Of a stretch of DNA of 64,000 bases, positions 38,583 to 48,330 are shown piece by piece; position 1 is the first letter of the stretch, and each line of letters starts with the position of its first letter. Origin of the DNA: a virus. Both the position numbers and the translations under genes were made by a program. The stretch lies in the IMG/VR virus record IMGVR_UViG_3300024346_006511, positions 62,001 to 126,000 of that record; one strand, 5' to 3'. The notes under the pieces are model-generated. The model ran no database searches, had not been told where the DNA came from, and saw nothing but the letters and a program-made list of their open reading frames with translations.

Positions 38583-40481
38583 TTAAGCGCGGTTAATGTT
38601 ACACCTCCAGTATCTATTCTTTCTTTGATAATGGTAGGCTAAGTGGAAGAACTCTTTATCTGTCATCTCTTCCTTATCGTAATGATCTAATGTAAGTGTT
38701 TCCTCTTCAACTCCTAAAGCATGTTTTACTGAGTCAAGTTTATATGTTCTAGTAAATGGGTATACTCTATCATTAGTATGACACATATCAATATTTAACT
38801 CAATAGCATCTGTTGCATCTATTTTTAGTTTATCTGTACAGAATTTGTTGAGTTCTGATTTAAGTAAGTCTATATTCTTATAAAACACTATACTCGTTGC
38901 TCCTTTATATTCCCAGAATACATCATCATCACCTAATACCTGTCTACCCCAAAACTCTTGTCTATCAAAAACTGCAGTTAATGAATCTACCGTCTCTTGC
39001 AACTCTCTACCGATAAGTGTGTCTGTATCCATAAAGTACTCTAACATTTTCTCTATAACGTCTATGTGTTTATATTCGTATTTCGAGTTTAGATACTCTA
39101 AGAGATAATGTCCCCAACCGTAATAGTACATGACTATGAGAAGGTGAGCTAATAAATGACCTCTATATACTTCAATCGGATTCGCTGCATTAGTTCCAAT
39201 AACACCCCAGGTCTTTTCAACTATATAGTCTTCTAAATCATCTACACTTAAGTAAAAAGTATCTAACGGGACGTCTCTAAATTGAAGTCCGTGTTTTTCT
39301 ATATACTCTGGTTGACCCATTTCAGCATTAAATGTTAATACTAAGGGGTGTACCATCAAGAAGTCTTTTTGCCCTAAATCAATTAATCTTTGAATACCAT
39401 CTTTTAATGAACTGTAGGTTTCTTCTGGCATTGGCCATATTAGTTCAGAGTAGGTAGGTATATCTTCTTTTCTGTATTTTTCTAAGTATTCAAAAGCAGC
39501 ATCATATTTAAGGTTTAATCTTCTAGAAGCATCTAATGTTTCTTGATGTAAAGACTGCATAGCAAAAGTAACTCCTTTAAAGAGTCTAGTTCCTGCTTCT
39601 TTATCTAACATTGCTATTTCGTATATCCGATCTGAGTTAGCTTTAGCCCATGTTACGTCCCAGAATTTAGGGTACCCATTTTCGAGTTTCTTTTTTATTA
39701 CGTACTTAGTTATATCTACATCTCTTGGCATTAATCCCCAATTAGAGTCACATACTGCAACGTATTCTATTTTTCTATCAGACATCCAATCGATCTCTTT
39801 CTCGACTCTAGGCATTTCAAAGGTTTTAATCTTTTGCCAATATAAATCTCCAATATCACAAAAAGTACATCTATAGGGACAACCTCGAAGTGTTTCGTAA
39901 GTAACTTGCCACATTTGAGGACCATGTTCCTTTTCAACTCTTTCCATAATCCAGTCATAAAAACCTGTTAGGATCGGTGAGGGAATTAAATTTAAGTTAT
40001 CTGCCCTTTGTGGAAGGGGACATAAAGTACCGCCTTTAGGAAATACATGAGGGATATCATCATATGATTCTCCTTTCAAATATCTTCTGAGGATTTCTTT
40101 TGAAGCCTGTTCTCCTTCTCCCATTACTGCGATATCAAACATAGGATACTTTTCAAAGAATTCTTTATCTCTTTTATCTACATTTGGTCCACCGGTAATA
40201 GTAAGACAATCTGGGTATTTATCTTTAATTAATTTAGCGAGTACTTTATTATATTCCCAATTCCAGACATAGGAACTTAACATTACTACGTGAGGTTCTT
40301 TTTCTAAAGAATCTACATATGTATGTGGATTTTTCTTTTCTATTAATACGTCTGCTACTTCAAAGTTTTCTTTTACTGCTTTACTTGTACTAGCATACAT
40401 CCATTGATAGCTAATAGCTACCGGTAAAAAGCTATTAGGACCATATTTATCCGCTACTTGTATTAAGTATAAGTTTTTCAT
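38583..40481 (-). CDS. Cobalamin-binding radical SAM protein, 632 aa
   Basis: An N-terminal B12-binding-like Rossmann domain (VADVLIEKKNPHTYVDSLEK, HVVMLSSYVWNWEYN, LTITGGPNVDKRD) is followed by a radical SAM core with the cluster CPYRCTFCDIGDLYW (CX3CX2C). The remaining 300 residues include a helical C-terminal domain. Members of this class catalyse methylation, ring contraction or other C-C chemistry on natural-product precursors, lipids or sugars. The fully conserved B12-type DxHxxG motif is not evident in the part I examined, so cofactor use is uncertain. It overlaps the next gene by 4 nt. Confidence 0.85.
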   Translation of the reverse strand: MKNLYLIQVADKYGPNSFLPVAISYQWMYASTSKAVKENFEVADVLIEKKNPHTYVDSLEKEPHVVMLSSYVWNWEYNKVLAKLIKDKYPDCLTITGGPNVDKRDKEFFEKYPMFDIAVMGEGEQASKEILRRYLKGESYDDIPHVFPKGGTLCPLPQRADNLNLIPSPILTGFYDWIMERVEKEHGPQMWQVTYETLRGCPYRCTFCDIGDLYWQKIKTFEMPRVEKEIDWMSDRKIEYVAVCDSNWGLMPRDVDITKYVIKKKLENGYPKFWDVTWAKANSDRIYEIAMLDKEAGTRLFKGVTFAMQSLHQETLDASRRLNLKYDAAFEYLEKYRKEDIPTYSELIWPMPEETYSSLKDGIQRLIDLGQKDFLMVHPLVLTFNAEMGQPEYIEKHGLQFRDVPLDTFYLSVDDLEDYIVEKTWGVIGTNAANPIEVYRGHLLAHLLIVMYYYGWGHYLLEYLNSKYEYKHIDVIEKMLEYFMDTDTLIGRELQETVDSLTAVFDRQEFWGRQVLGDDDVFWEYKGATSIVFYKNIDLLKSELNKFCTDKLKIDATDAIELNIDMCHTNDRVYPFTRTYKLDSVKHALGVEEETLTLDHYDKEEMTDKEFFHLAYHYQRKNRYWRCNINRA

Positions 40482-41809
40482 ATGTCTTTAGAGTACCCTA
40501 AGTTGTCGTATATTTTTTTTGTAATGTTAGTAATAGGTAGAATAACTCCATGAAGATTCTCTTTACCTTTGTATTCTTTAGAGATATACTCTCTAAATAC
40601 TCTCTTATTATGTATAGCAATAGGAATAGACTTTAACTTAAGTTCATTAAGTTCATCATCTGATTTTAATGTAATGCTTTTTAGTAACCTGGTAATAGCA
40701 ATAACTCTATCAGCTTCAGAAACTATCTTATCATAAGATTCGTCCCATAAAGAATCATAAGTCATATATCCCATATCTTTGAGTTTCTCTAAAGAAAACG
40801 GTGAACCCATTATTATAAAAGGATGCCCAACACTAATAGGTTTCCATATTTTTTCTGAGAAAAATATACATCCAGGGTCCATAACAGTTTCTGAAACTAC
40901 TGATAGGAATGTACTTTCATAATTTGATAAAGTAAAGTTTGTTGCTAAATTATCTACAGTTGAGATATCAATACTTCTTTCTCCTTCGCTTCTAAATTTA
41001 TTAAACGAATTTTCGTTTATTACATTACCTGTATAAATGTCTGAGTATCTTAATCTGTTTTTTGGGAAACTTAAACTTATCAATCCTTTGTTTATTATTC
41101 TTTCTTGCCACATTAGGTATCCAAAAAGAAGTCTATGGTTACGTGGCTGTCTGTTGTAAGATAAGAAATATTTTTGAGGATTACTAATTTTAGCATCAAA
41201 AGGTACAATTTTTTCTTCATCGACTATATACTCCTCAGGTGGATTGAAAAATGTTTCGAATGAGCTGCAACCGTATGCATTTATTTTCAGGTTGTTAGCC
41301 TTAACATATGTATCACATATTAAATTACCGTGTATTACGCTTACGCTATAATCAGGTAGCTCAGCTTTGATTCTCCATCTTTCAATTATATCTAGTTCAG
41401 TGTTTGCAGTTCTAGTATACTTCCCTTCTGTTGTACATTCAATAATTAAGGCACACTTACCTATCTTAATGTCCTCTAATACAAGTTTAGATATACAAGA
41501 AAAACCGGTATCTAAGTTTAATCTAAAAAAATTATGATTATAAACTCTAATTATGTAGATGTGTTTATTGTCACCTATGTCTTCTATTTCTACGTCCTCA
41601 TAATCTTCATGGAATGAAAGAGAATAGTGATGATCGTTATACTTACTTGGATCCTCTATGTATGCATTAATTACATCAGGTGTAAGAGTATGAAGTAGAG
41701 TGGGTATTTTCCCACCTTCTTGCATATTCCAAGTTCTAGAAGTGCCGTTTGGTCTATTGTGCCCTATTATACTGTCGTAGGGCTCTCTACTACATAATAT
41801 CTTTTCCAT
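40478..41809 (-). CDS. Glycosyltransferase-like protein, paralogue 1 of 3
   Basis: It shares a plan with the products at 41790-43163 and 44073-45416. An N-terminal half opens YDSIIGHNRPNGTSRTW. A YFLSYNRQPRNHRLLFGYL segment follows. The C-terminal core is FFSEKIWKPISVGHPFIIMGSP then KLKDMGYMTYDSLWDESYD. That core resembles the nucleotide-sugar-binding half of GT-B enzymes related to fucosyltransferase/exostosin families (xSEKxxxPIxxGHPF). It is probably a glycosyltransferase, though the catalytic residues are not identified. It overlaps the paralogue upstream by 20 nt. Confidence 0.65.
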   Translation of the reverse strand: MEKILCSREPYDSIIGHNRPNGTSRTWNMQEGGKIPTLLHTLTPDVINAYIEDPSKYNDHHYSLSFHEDYEDVEIEDIGDNKHIYIIRVYNHNFFRLNLDTGFSCISKLVLEDIKIGKCALIIECTTEGKYTRTANTELDIIERWRIKAELPDYSVSVIHGNLICDTYVKANNLKINAYGCSSFETFFNPPEEYIVDEEKIVPFDAKISNPQKYFLSYNRQPRNHRLLFGYLMWQERIINKGLISLSFPKNRLRYSDIYTGNVINENSFNKFRSEGERSIDISTVDNLATNFTLSNYESTFLSVVSETVMDPGCIFFSEKIWKPISVGHPFIIMGSPFSLEKLKDMGYMTYDSLWDESYDKIVSEADRVIAITRLLKSITLKSDDELNELKLKSIPIAIHNKRVFREYISKEYKGKENLHGVILPITNITKKIYDNLGYSKDI

Positions 41810-43163
41810 TGCCTAGTTTATCGTATATTCCCCAAAGTTCTCTTAAGACTTGTTCTGGTTTTTCGCTTGTTCCGTATCCCCACTTCTGAATCATATTTCT
41901 ATAATGAAGTTGTTTGTTGAACTCTAACACTTCATGCATTTCTTTTCTTATCTCTATCAGCTCTTCTTTACTTTTTTTGCTAAATCTATCTACTTCTTTA
42001 AGAATCATTTCTACTCTTAATCTGTATTCCGTTACATGGTCGTAACTTTCATCCCACCATCGATCAAAGGTCTTATATCCTCTATTTCTTAAGTAATTTA
42101 GAGTACCTGGGTTTCCTAAAAGAAAGAACGGGTGTCCTACTTGTATAGCTTTCCATGTTTTTTCTGATATGAATAGTGTTTTGTTCTCTACTAAAGTTTC
42201 AGTAATTATAGAACAAAAGGTTGATTGAAAATCTTGTAAATCTATATTACAGGCTAGGTTAAAGAATAATTTTTTACCAATCTCTATCGGCAGTTGTTTA
42301 TTTAGCTTTGCATACTCTTGATCTCGGATACCATCTGCTCTTAATACATTATTTGGAGTCCACCAATCTGGTTTACCTAAACTAACTAAACCTTTATCGA
42401 GTAAGTTATATTCAATTAACTTAGCTCCTAAATAAATTCTAGGTCCTCTAGGATTTCTATTATAACTAAGGTATAAAAATTTATTATCGTTAGGAATAAA
42501 ATCAATTAATGGCTCCTCAAATTTATCTGCGTTCCAATTATCAAAAGTATTATAAGGGTGTACTTTTATTCCTGAGTTTTTAATATCATCGTGTCCGTCT
42601 GCTTCTAAGTTTCCAGTAAAGAAGTGAACTGATCCTTTAGGAAAATGAGCTTTTTTCCTCCATTCTTCTGCTATTTTAAAATCGTCATTTCCTTCCATTC
42701 CGGAATAACCTTCCCATGGGTAAAATAGTACAACTGCAGCATCACCGTTTCTTATATCATTTTGATATTGTTGATCGATTAAACTAAATCCTAATTCTCT
42801 ATTTAATTCAAAGAATTGAGGATTAAAAACAGTTATAATATATAAATGATTAGCGCCTGATAGTTTATCTTTACTTTTATAAAAACAGTGATTCGGATCT
42901 ATAATATGAGGACGATGCTGTAGTTCTAATTTTTCAGCATCAAACCACTCTCCTGTTTCTCCAAAAAAATTCCAGATGCCTAAGTTATAAGGGTAGTGAA
43001 AAGTACCTGTTTCTTTTTTATACCAAGTCTTTGAAGTACCGTTAGGTCTAGGGCCAGCAAAAATAGAATCATAACCTTCTTCACTGAGGTTAATCTGCAG
43101 CCAGTCCAATCCGTCCCAGGTATCAGGTATAGGTAGGTAACTATTTTCAATCTTATTGCTCAT
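41790..43163 (-). CDS. Glycosyltransferase-like protein, paralogue 2 of 3
   Basis: A close homologue of the neighbouring product, with GYDSIFAGPRPNGTSKTWYK, FLYLSYNRNPRGPRIYLGAK and FISEKTWKAIQVGHPFFLLG then LRNRGYKTFDRWWDESYDHV. Tandem duplication is evident from the shared N-terminal YDSI-xxG-RPNGTS-TW box as well as the core. The pair may add successive sugars. No membrane segments, so it acts in the cytoplasm. The upstream SGNH gene overlaps it by 11 nt. Confidence 0.65.
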   Translation of the reverse strand: MSNKIENSYLPIPDTWDGLDWLQINLSEEGYDSIFAGPRPNGTSKTWYKKETGTFHYPYNLGIWNFFGETGEWFDAEKLELQHRPHIIDPNHCFYKSKDKLSGANHLYIITVFNPQFFELNRELGFSLIDQQYQNDIRNGDAAVVLFYPWEGYSGMEGNDDFKIAEEWRKKAHFPKGSVHFFTGNLEADGHDDIKNSGIKVHPYNTFDNWNADKFEEPLIDFIPNDNKFLYLSYNRNPRGPRIYLGAKLIEYNLLDKGLVSLGKPDWWTPNNVLRADGIRDQEYAKLNKQLPIEIGKKLFFNLACNIDLQDFQSTFCSIITETLVENKTLFISEKTWKAIQVGHPFFLLGNPGTLNYLRNRGYKTFDRWWDESYDHVTEYRLRVEMILKEVDRFSKKSKEELIEIRKEMHEVLEFNKQLHYRNMIQKWGYGTSEKPEQVLRELWGIYDKLGNGKDIM

Positions 43164-44100
43164 ACTTCTTTCCTTTAATTACTTTTGCTAATACTTTAGC
43201 TATGAGTTGATGACCTTTAGGTGATGGATGAGAACAAGGTGTCATTAGCCCTTTAGGAGTAAAGTTTTTAAGTTCTCTAGGCCAGAAGTACCATAGGTGA
43301 TCATTTCCTGCTAAATCATGTCTATTTTCCCTATCTAATAGTACATCTACCATTTGCTTTCTTCCTTTTGGTAGCATAGCTAAGTTGCTCCAATCTATCG
43401 TGTCTACTAAGTTTACAATGAGTCCATCTTCGTCTTTAAAGCCTGGTGTAAAGTCTGTAAGAGCGTCTATAAGTTTTTCTCTTTCAAAAGCATGAGTAAA
43501 AGAATTAACTAAAAGCAACTTTGCATTATTAAGTTTGCACCAGTTTTGTACTTCGACAATGTTTGAAATAACTTCTAAAGCTTCAGTTACAGGTGAGTAT
43601 ACTTCAGTAGCATATCCACTCCATAAGTTCTGTAGACCAATTTCTTCGCTATCAGTTATAGTTGGCCATATTGTATGAAAATAGTTATGACTATTGTTCA
43701 GACCTTTATTAAAAAAGTCAAACCTAACCATTTGACCTACGAAGAATATTACTATTTTTTCTTTTGCTACTCCTAAGTTTAAGTCTGGATGAAGAGTGGT
43801 TAGAGCTTTTACTGTTGCTCTGTTTCCGTTACCTCTATATCCTAAGTTAATAGGAGTATAATCAGGAAAATGTTTTTTACATAATACATTAACGAAAGCA
43901 TTATTATGTTCCTCTTCTCTTAAGGAATTAAATTCATCAGACATAGGATTAATCATAGTCATTTTAGATTCTGACCAATCATATTTCTCCCATGTCTCTT
44001 TCGATACAGCTCCTTGACCTTCGACAAAAGAATCTCCTAAAGCTATAATTAACTTAGAGTCTTTATTTACTTTTAAACTTTTTCTGATGCTGTATTGCAT
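43153..44100 (-). CDS. SGNH/GDSL-type hydrolase
   Basis: A clear SGNH hydrolase: IIALGDSFVEGQGA (block I with nucleophile Ser), LGYRGNGNRATVK (block II/III Gly and Asn) and CSHPSPKGHQLIAKVL (block V, catalytic His). At 315 aa. It could de-O-acetylate or O-acylate sugars. It is the second SGNH-type gene of the cassette, placed between two glycosyltransferase-like paralogues, which argues for acyl decoration of the same glycan. Confidence 0.8.
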   Translation of the reverse strand: MQYSIRKSLKVNKDSKLIIALGDSFVEGQGAVSKETWEKYDWSESKMTMINPMSDEFNSLREEEHNNAFVNVLCKKHFPDYTPINLGYRGNGNRATVKALTTLHPDLNLGVAKEKIVIFFVGQMVRFDFFNKGLNNSHNYFHTIWPTITDSEEIGLQNLWSGYATEVYSPVTEALEVISNIVEVQNWCKLNNAKLLLVNSFTHAFEREKLIDALTDFTPGFKDEDGLIVNLVDTIDWSNLAMLPKGRKQMVDVLLDRENRHDLAGNDHLWYFWPRELKNFTPKGLMTPCSHPSPKGHQLIAKVLAKVIKGKKYEQ

Positions 44101-45416
44101 AATCTATTAAATTTGTGAAATCCTTTTGGAGGTTTAAAAAGAGCATTAAATGTTAAAACGTTTCTATTATATTTCAATCTAGATTTCATCCAGCGAAAAT
44201 GATTATGCCATTCGTTATTATCAGCTAAAGAGTTAATGTTTTCTACTATAGCATCTAATCTTTCTATATTATCTAACTCATCATAAGATTCATCAAATAA
44301 ATTATCAAAAGTAAGGTAACCTAGTTTTTTTAGTTCTTTCAATGAACCTTTAGCTCCTAATATTTGAAATGGATGACTACATGCTATAGGTTTAAATACT
44401 TTTTCTGATAAAAATACAGACTGTTGAGAATCGTCAAATTGAGCTTCACTAACTATAGTACACCATGAATTTAACATTGACTTTTCATTTAGTCTTGCAA
44501 TCTTATCTCCAGGGTTAGCTAAGTTGTCTGTTCCATCCCAACGCATTGGGGTAAACTGATGTGAATGTTCTAACTGCTGTACTTCAGGAGACCAGCCGTC
44601 TATGTCTACAGCTTCGTGAAGTACTTCATCATTCCAGGGGTTCATACTTATTAATCCATCAGGAAGTAACCCTGCATGAAATAGTTTATTAAAAAGTGCT
44701 ATTCTATGCTTCCTAGGTTTACGGTTTAGGAAGTTATAAGGTTTAATTAATAGTGGATTGTTATCTTTATATTTAAGGTGGTCTTCATAAGTAGGAATAT
44801 TTTGACCTTTCCTATTATAGTGGTCTATGTTAAGGTATACATCAAATTCAAAATGTGTATACCCAAGTGTCTGAATACATTTTTTACCTGTCTTTTTTTC
44901 CCACTCTTCAGCTCTCTGTTCTAGTTGAGCATTTCCTGTTGTAAGTATTATGTTACTCGGATCAATACTTAATCTAACCGCTTCATCGTAAAAGAAATCA
45001 AATAGCCAATCAGTATGGTAGCCCTCAAGAGTATTATCAAATAATATGTATGCTCTTCCTTCTCGTAAATGCTTAAGGTATGTATCGCTAACTAGATCAA
45101 ATATAGTGCTATATTTTCCTGCGTATCCTGCCCAAGTTAGAGGAGATTCATGAACTCCTACTGGGATAATATATTTAATGCTAGGGTCTTTAACTACATC
45201 TTCTACAGAGTATGTATTAATATTCCATTTTATCTTATCTTCTCCTGATTGGAAAAATATCCAATCTTCAGTTCTCTTTTCATGAAGGCTTCTGTGTTCT
45301 GTCTTCAGTATATTTAACCTATTAGCATACGGAGACAAGCAAATTCTTTCATTGCCATTTTTATCTTCACCTGCTAGGTTAAGAGATGTTTCTAAATTTT
45401 CAAATACTAGGTTCAT
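44073..45416 (-). CDS. Glycosyltransferase-like protein, paralogue 3 of 3
   Basis: A more distant member of the same family, with YNFLNRKPRKHRIALFNKLF and FLSEKVFKPIACSHPFQILGAK then LKKLGYLTFDNLFDESYDEL. The N-terminal RPNGTS box of the other two is not obvious, so it may use a different acceptor. It overlaps the epimerase gene upstream by 17 nt and the SGNH gene downstream by 28 nt. Confidence 0.65.
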   Translation of the reverse strand: MNLVFENLETSLNLAGEDKNGNERICLSPYANRLNILKTEHRSLHEKRTEDWIFFQSGEDKIKWNINTYSVEDVVKDPSIKYIIPVGVHESPLTWAGYAGKYSTIFDLVSDTYLKHLREGRAYILFDNTLEGYHTDWLFDFFYDEAVRLSIDPSNIILTTGNAQLEQRAEEWEKKTGKKCIQTLGYTHFEFDVYLNIDHYNRKGQNIPTYEDHLKYKDNNPLLIKPYNFLNRKPRKHRIALFNKLFHAGLLPDGLISMNPWNDEVLHEAVDIDGWSPEVQQLEHSHQFTPMRWDGTDNLANPGDKIARLNEKSMLNSWCTIVSEAQFDDSQQSVFLSEKVFKPIACSHPFQILGAKGSLKELKKLGYLTFDNLFDESYDELDNIERLDAIVENINSLADNNEWHNHFRWMKSRLKYNRNVLTFNALFKPPKGFHKFNRLCNTASEKV

Positions 45417-46419
45417 CTTTCCAGAAACTATATAGTCCTTTATCTAATTCATAATTTTCCCAAAAGAATCTTTTTCTTTTTGGTTGCTGTTGTGCCCAAT
45501 CCCACATTTCACTTAAACCTTCGTTTAACTCTACGGTATATTCGTATCCTAATATCTCCTGTGACTTTGCCCAGGTTGGATAAGCATCTTTAACTTCATG
45601 TCTTCCTTCTACATGCTCAACTTTACCGTTTTTAATAACATCTCTAAGAATAGCATTAGATTCGTTAATACTGTGAAATTTAATTCCACCTAAGTTAATA
45701 ATCTGTTTTGATGCTTCTTTTATCTTAGAAGCTTTATATAGAGGTTCTAAACAGTCTTCAATATTACTAAATGCTCTAGTCTGAGTTCCATCTCCAAATA
45801 TTGTCATTGCTTGTCCATTCATGTATTGATACATCCAGATACCGAGAACGTTCCTATATTTATCCCATATGTTCTGCCCTATACCGTAGACATTATGAGG
45901 TCTAATAATACACCAGTCTAATCCGTGCTGTTCTCCAGCAACTTGAATATCCATCTCACAGGCGTATTTTGCAATTCCATACGGGTCTATAGGTTTAGGA
46001 ATATCTCCTTCATCAAAAGGTCTTTTACCTTCCCAACCGTGACCGTATACTGCCATAGAAGACGTAAATACTAACCTCTTTACGTTAGCTCTTATACATT
46101 CATTAACTATCTTTGCAGTAGCAACAACATTGTTATTATAATTATATGTTCTTATAAAAGGGGAGAGACCTTCTGCGGCATATGCAGCAAAATGGTAAAC
46201 ATAATCCGGCTGATGTGCTGAAAAGATACCTTGGATGTTTTCACTCACTAAATCAGTCTCATAAAAGATAGTATCCTTGTGAACGTTCTCTCTAAATCCT
46301 CCTGATAAGTTATCTATACCCACTATTTTGGTATCTGGGTAGTTTTTTCTGTAGTATTCAGCTAACCTACTTCCTAGTAGTCCTGCAACACCTGTAATTA
46401 GTATAGTTTCTTTACTCAT
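45400..46419 (-). CDS. NAD-dependent nucleotide-sugar epimerase/dehydratase (GalE-like)
   Basis: An extended SDR protein of 339 aa. The NAD-binding motif is TGVAGLLGSRLAEYYRKN, then VGIDNLSGG, YVYHFAAYAAEGLSP and FTSSMAVYGHGWEG. The catalytic YxxxK is PYGIAKYACE, and RPHNVYG follows. It is closest in pattern to UDP-glucose/UDP-GlcNAc 4-epimerases. It would invert C4 of a UDP-sugar or act as a related dehydratase. It overlaps the second SDR gene by 8 nt. Confidence 0.88.
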   Translation of the reverse strand: MSKETILITGVAGLLGSRLAEYYRKNYPDTKIVGIDNLSGGFRENVHKDTIFYETDLVSENIQGIFSAHQPDYVYHFAAYAAEGLSPFIRTYNYNNNVVATAKIVNECIRANVKRLVFTSSMAVYGHGWEGKRPFDEGDIPKPIDPYGIAKYACEMDIQVAGEQHGLDWCIIRPHNVYGIGQNIWDKYRNVLGIWMYQYMNGQAMTIFGDGTQTRAFSNIEDCLEPLYKASKIKEASKQIINLGGIKFHSINESNAILRDVIKNGKVEHVEGRHEVKDAYPTWAKSQEILGYEYTVELNEGLSEMWDWAQQQPKRKRFFWENYELDKGLYSFWKDEPSI

Positions 46420-47317
46420 TGTCTTGGTTTTGTTCTATTATAACCTCTCTGAAAGTACTTACTAATTGGTCTATTCCGTCTACATATTGTATAGGTTCTA
46501 AATCAATCAGCTCTTCCATTTTACTAAAGTCTACTTTGTAGCTCCTACTATCATCAGGAGAGTAATACTTAACAGTAAAATCTAATTTATTTCTCGTTAC
46601 CATTTTAAGTATTAATTCCTGTTTAGTAGTATTCAAAATATTATACCCAATATTTAATATACTTTGGAAAGCATTTTTTTCTGCAAGTTCTTTTAGTACC
46701 CCGCAGAGAGTATGTATATTGATATTAGGTCTCCATGCTTCTGGATCATATACTTCTAAGTATTGGCTAAATAACACATCCTTAACAAAGTTATTAACAA
46801 GTAAATCATTTCTACCTACTCCTGATGTGCCAAATAAAGTTGATAGTCTAACTATTTTAAACCTATCTTCATCGTATTTTTTAAGTAGATTTTCAGAATC
46901 TATTTTTAGCTTAGAGTATAAAGAGGTTACTTTAGTAGTAGATAATTCATTAACCATATTCTTTCTGTAGCCGTAAACAGAACAGCTACTAAAGAAAATT
47001 ACCTGAGTATTGTTGTTTTGGCAAATATCAAGGGTTGTTTTTAATCCTGCAAGATGAGGTAATGGTTCTTCTAAGTCATTTATTTCATTTAACCTAGGTG
47101 ATGCCATATAGAAAACGTAATCTGCTTCATTAAGTTCAGTCTCATATCTACCTATATTCTTTACATCGTCATTAATTAACTTCACTTCATCAGGGTAACC
47201 AAAGTTTTGCCCATATGTTAAGTTATCAATAACTTTTACTTCGTGTCCAAATTGTGGCAGATAAGTCATTAGTTGACTTCCAATAAATCCTGCGCCGCCT
47301 ATTAATGTAAATTTCAT
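46412..47317 (-). CDS. NAD-dependent epimerase/dehydratase (second SDR)
   Basis: A 301 aa extended SDR with IGGAGFIGSQLMTYLPQFG, VIDNLTYG, DYVFYMASPRLNE and FFSSCSVYGY. The active-site Tyr-Lys pair is in SLYSKLKIDSENLL, and RLSTLFG follows. It is divergent from the first SDR, so it probably uses a different nucleotide sugar (for example dTDP-sugar or UDP-hexuronic acid). The two lie in tandem with an amidinotransferase upstream. Confidence 0.85.
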   Translation of the reverse strand: MKFTLIGGAGFIGSQLMTYLPQFGHEVKVIDNLTYGQNFGYPDEVKLINDDVKNIGRYETELNEADYVFYMASPRLNEINDLEEPLPHLAGLKTTLDICQNNNTQVIFFSSCSVYGYRKNMVNELSTTKVTSLYSKLKIDSENLLKKYDEDRFKIVRLSTLFGTSGVGRNDLLVNNFVKDVLFSQYLEVYDPEAWRPNINIHTLCGVLKELAEKNAFQSILNIGYNILNTTKQELILKMVTRNKLDFTVKYYSPDDSRSYKVDFSKMEELIDLEPIQYVDGIDQLVSTFREVIIEQNQDNE

Positions 47318-47319
47318 AA

Positions 47320-48330
47320 TTAGTCTCTTACCATATCAGCAGTACAACAGTGAAAAGAACCTCCTAATGTTCTAGAGTGTCTAATCTTTAAGTCTAATGC
47401 TTCTATGTTATATTTTTTTAGTTCGTTAATTAATTCTGTTTGTCTATTATCCACACATACTGTATTCTCGTCTAATGAGATTAGATTTATACCTACCCAT
47501 TCAGATGCTCTTAATACTCCTTTATATCCAATATCTACCATCGGAGGAGAATATATAATATCCCAACCTTTAAAGAGTTCTGGCATATTACTTTCGTTTA
47601 TTCTTGACGGATTTACAAGTGCCAGACCGTCTCTAAGAATAGCAATCGTAGAATCAATATGAGAATACGAATACATATTTTCTAAGAAGTGGACCTTATA
47701 TTTATCTCCTAGAATATTCTTTAACCAAGTATACCCTTTCTTGTTTCCTGTATTAGAATTTAAGTAAAGAATATCGTCATTATGTCTGAGAATATTAGCT
47801 GCATCGAATACAGGTTCTACTTCAGTTAATGTTAATTTATCTAAGTCATCTCTTTGATACGAATCATCAGTCAATCTCGGTTTAGGAGCGCAAACCCATT
47901 TGGTTCCTTTGTCCATATAATCAATAAACAGCTCTCTATATGCATCGTTCTCAAACTGTCTAGATCTTAACGTCATAGGTGATTCTATAAGGGTATCTCC
48001 AATGACTGTCATAGTATCTCTAGGGCAGAATGTATAGTATTGATCTGTTTCCCAATAGCCGTTAGACACAGTTTTTTTCGTATCTAGCAAATTAGGTCGG
48101 TGAACTTTCGCTCCGAAATCTTCTAATGCTTTTGCTAATAAATCTAGGTCTTCAACAGACTCTTCATACACTTGAGGATCAAATAAGCCTCTTTCTGATG
48201 AAGGTATTGAGTTCTTATCTGCATAATTAATAGCATGTAAGTCAGTACCGTGAAATGGTTGGTTTGCATTATCTACTCTACCGACTATTACTTCTTTTAA
48301 TTTACCGTATTCGTTTTTTACGTTAACCAT
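47320..48330 (-). CDS. Amidinotransferase (glycine/inosamine amidinotransferase family)
   Basis: This is a 336 aa pentein-fold amidinotransferase. Visible active-site parts are EPVFDAANILRHN (Asp/Asn of the site), MYSYSHIDSTIAIL (catalytic His) and GGSFHCCTADMVRD (nucleophilic Cys near the C-terminus). The family transfers the amidino group of arginine to amines, giving guanidino compounds such as guanidinoacetate or guanidinylated aminocyclitols and sugars. Beside a DegT-type aminotransferase and sugar dehydrogenases this suggests guanidino-sugar formation. It overlaps the aminotransferase gene by 8 nt. Confidence 0.9.
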   Translation of the reverse strand: MVNVKNEYGKLKEVIVGRVDNANQPFHGTDLHAINYADKNSIPSSERGLFDPQVYEESVEDLDLLAKALEDFGAKVHRPNLLDTKKTVSNGYWETDQYYTFCPRDTMTVIGDTLIESPMTLRSRQFENDAYRELFIDYMDKGTKWVCAPKPRLTDDSYQRDDLDKLTLTEVEPVFDAANILRHNDDILYLNSNTGNKKGYTWLKNILGDKYKVHFLENMYSYSHIDSTIAILRDGLALVNPSRINESNMPELFKGWDIIYSPPMVDIGYKGVLRASEWVGINLISLDENTVCVDNRQTELINELKKYNIEALDLKIRHSRTLGGSFHCCTADMVRD

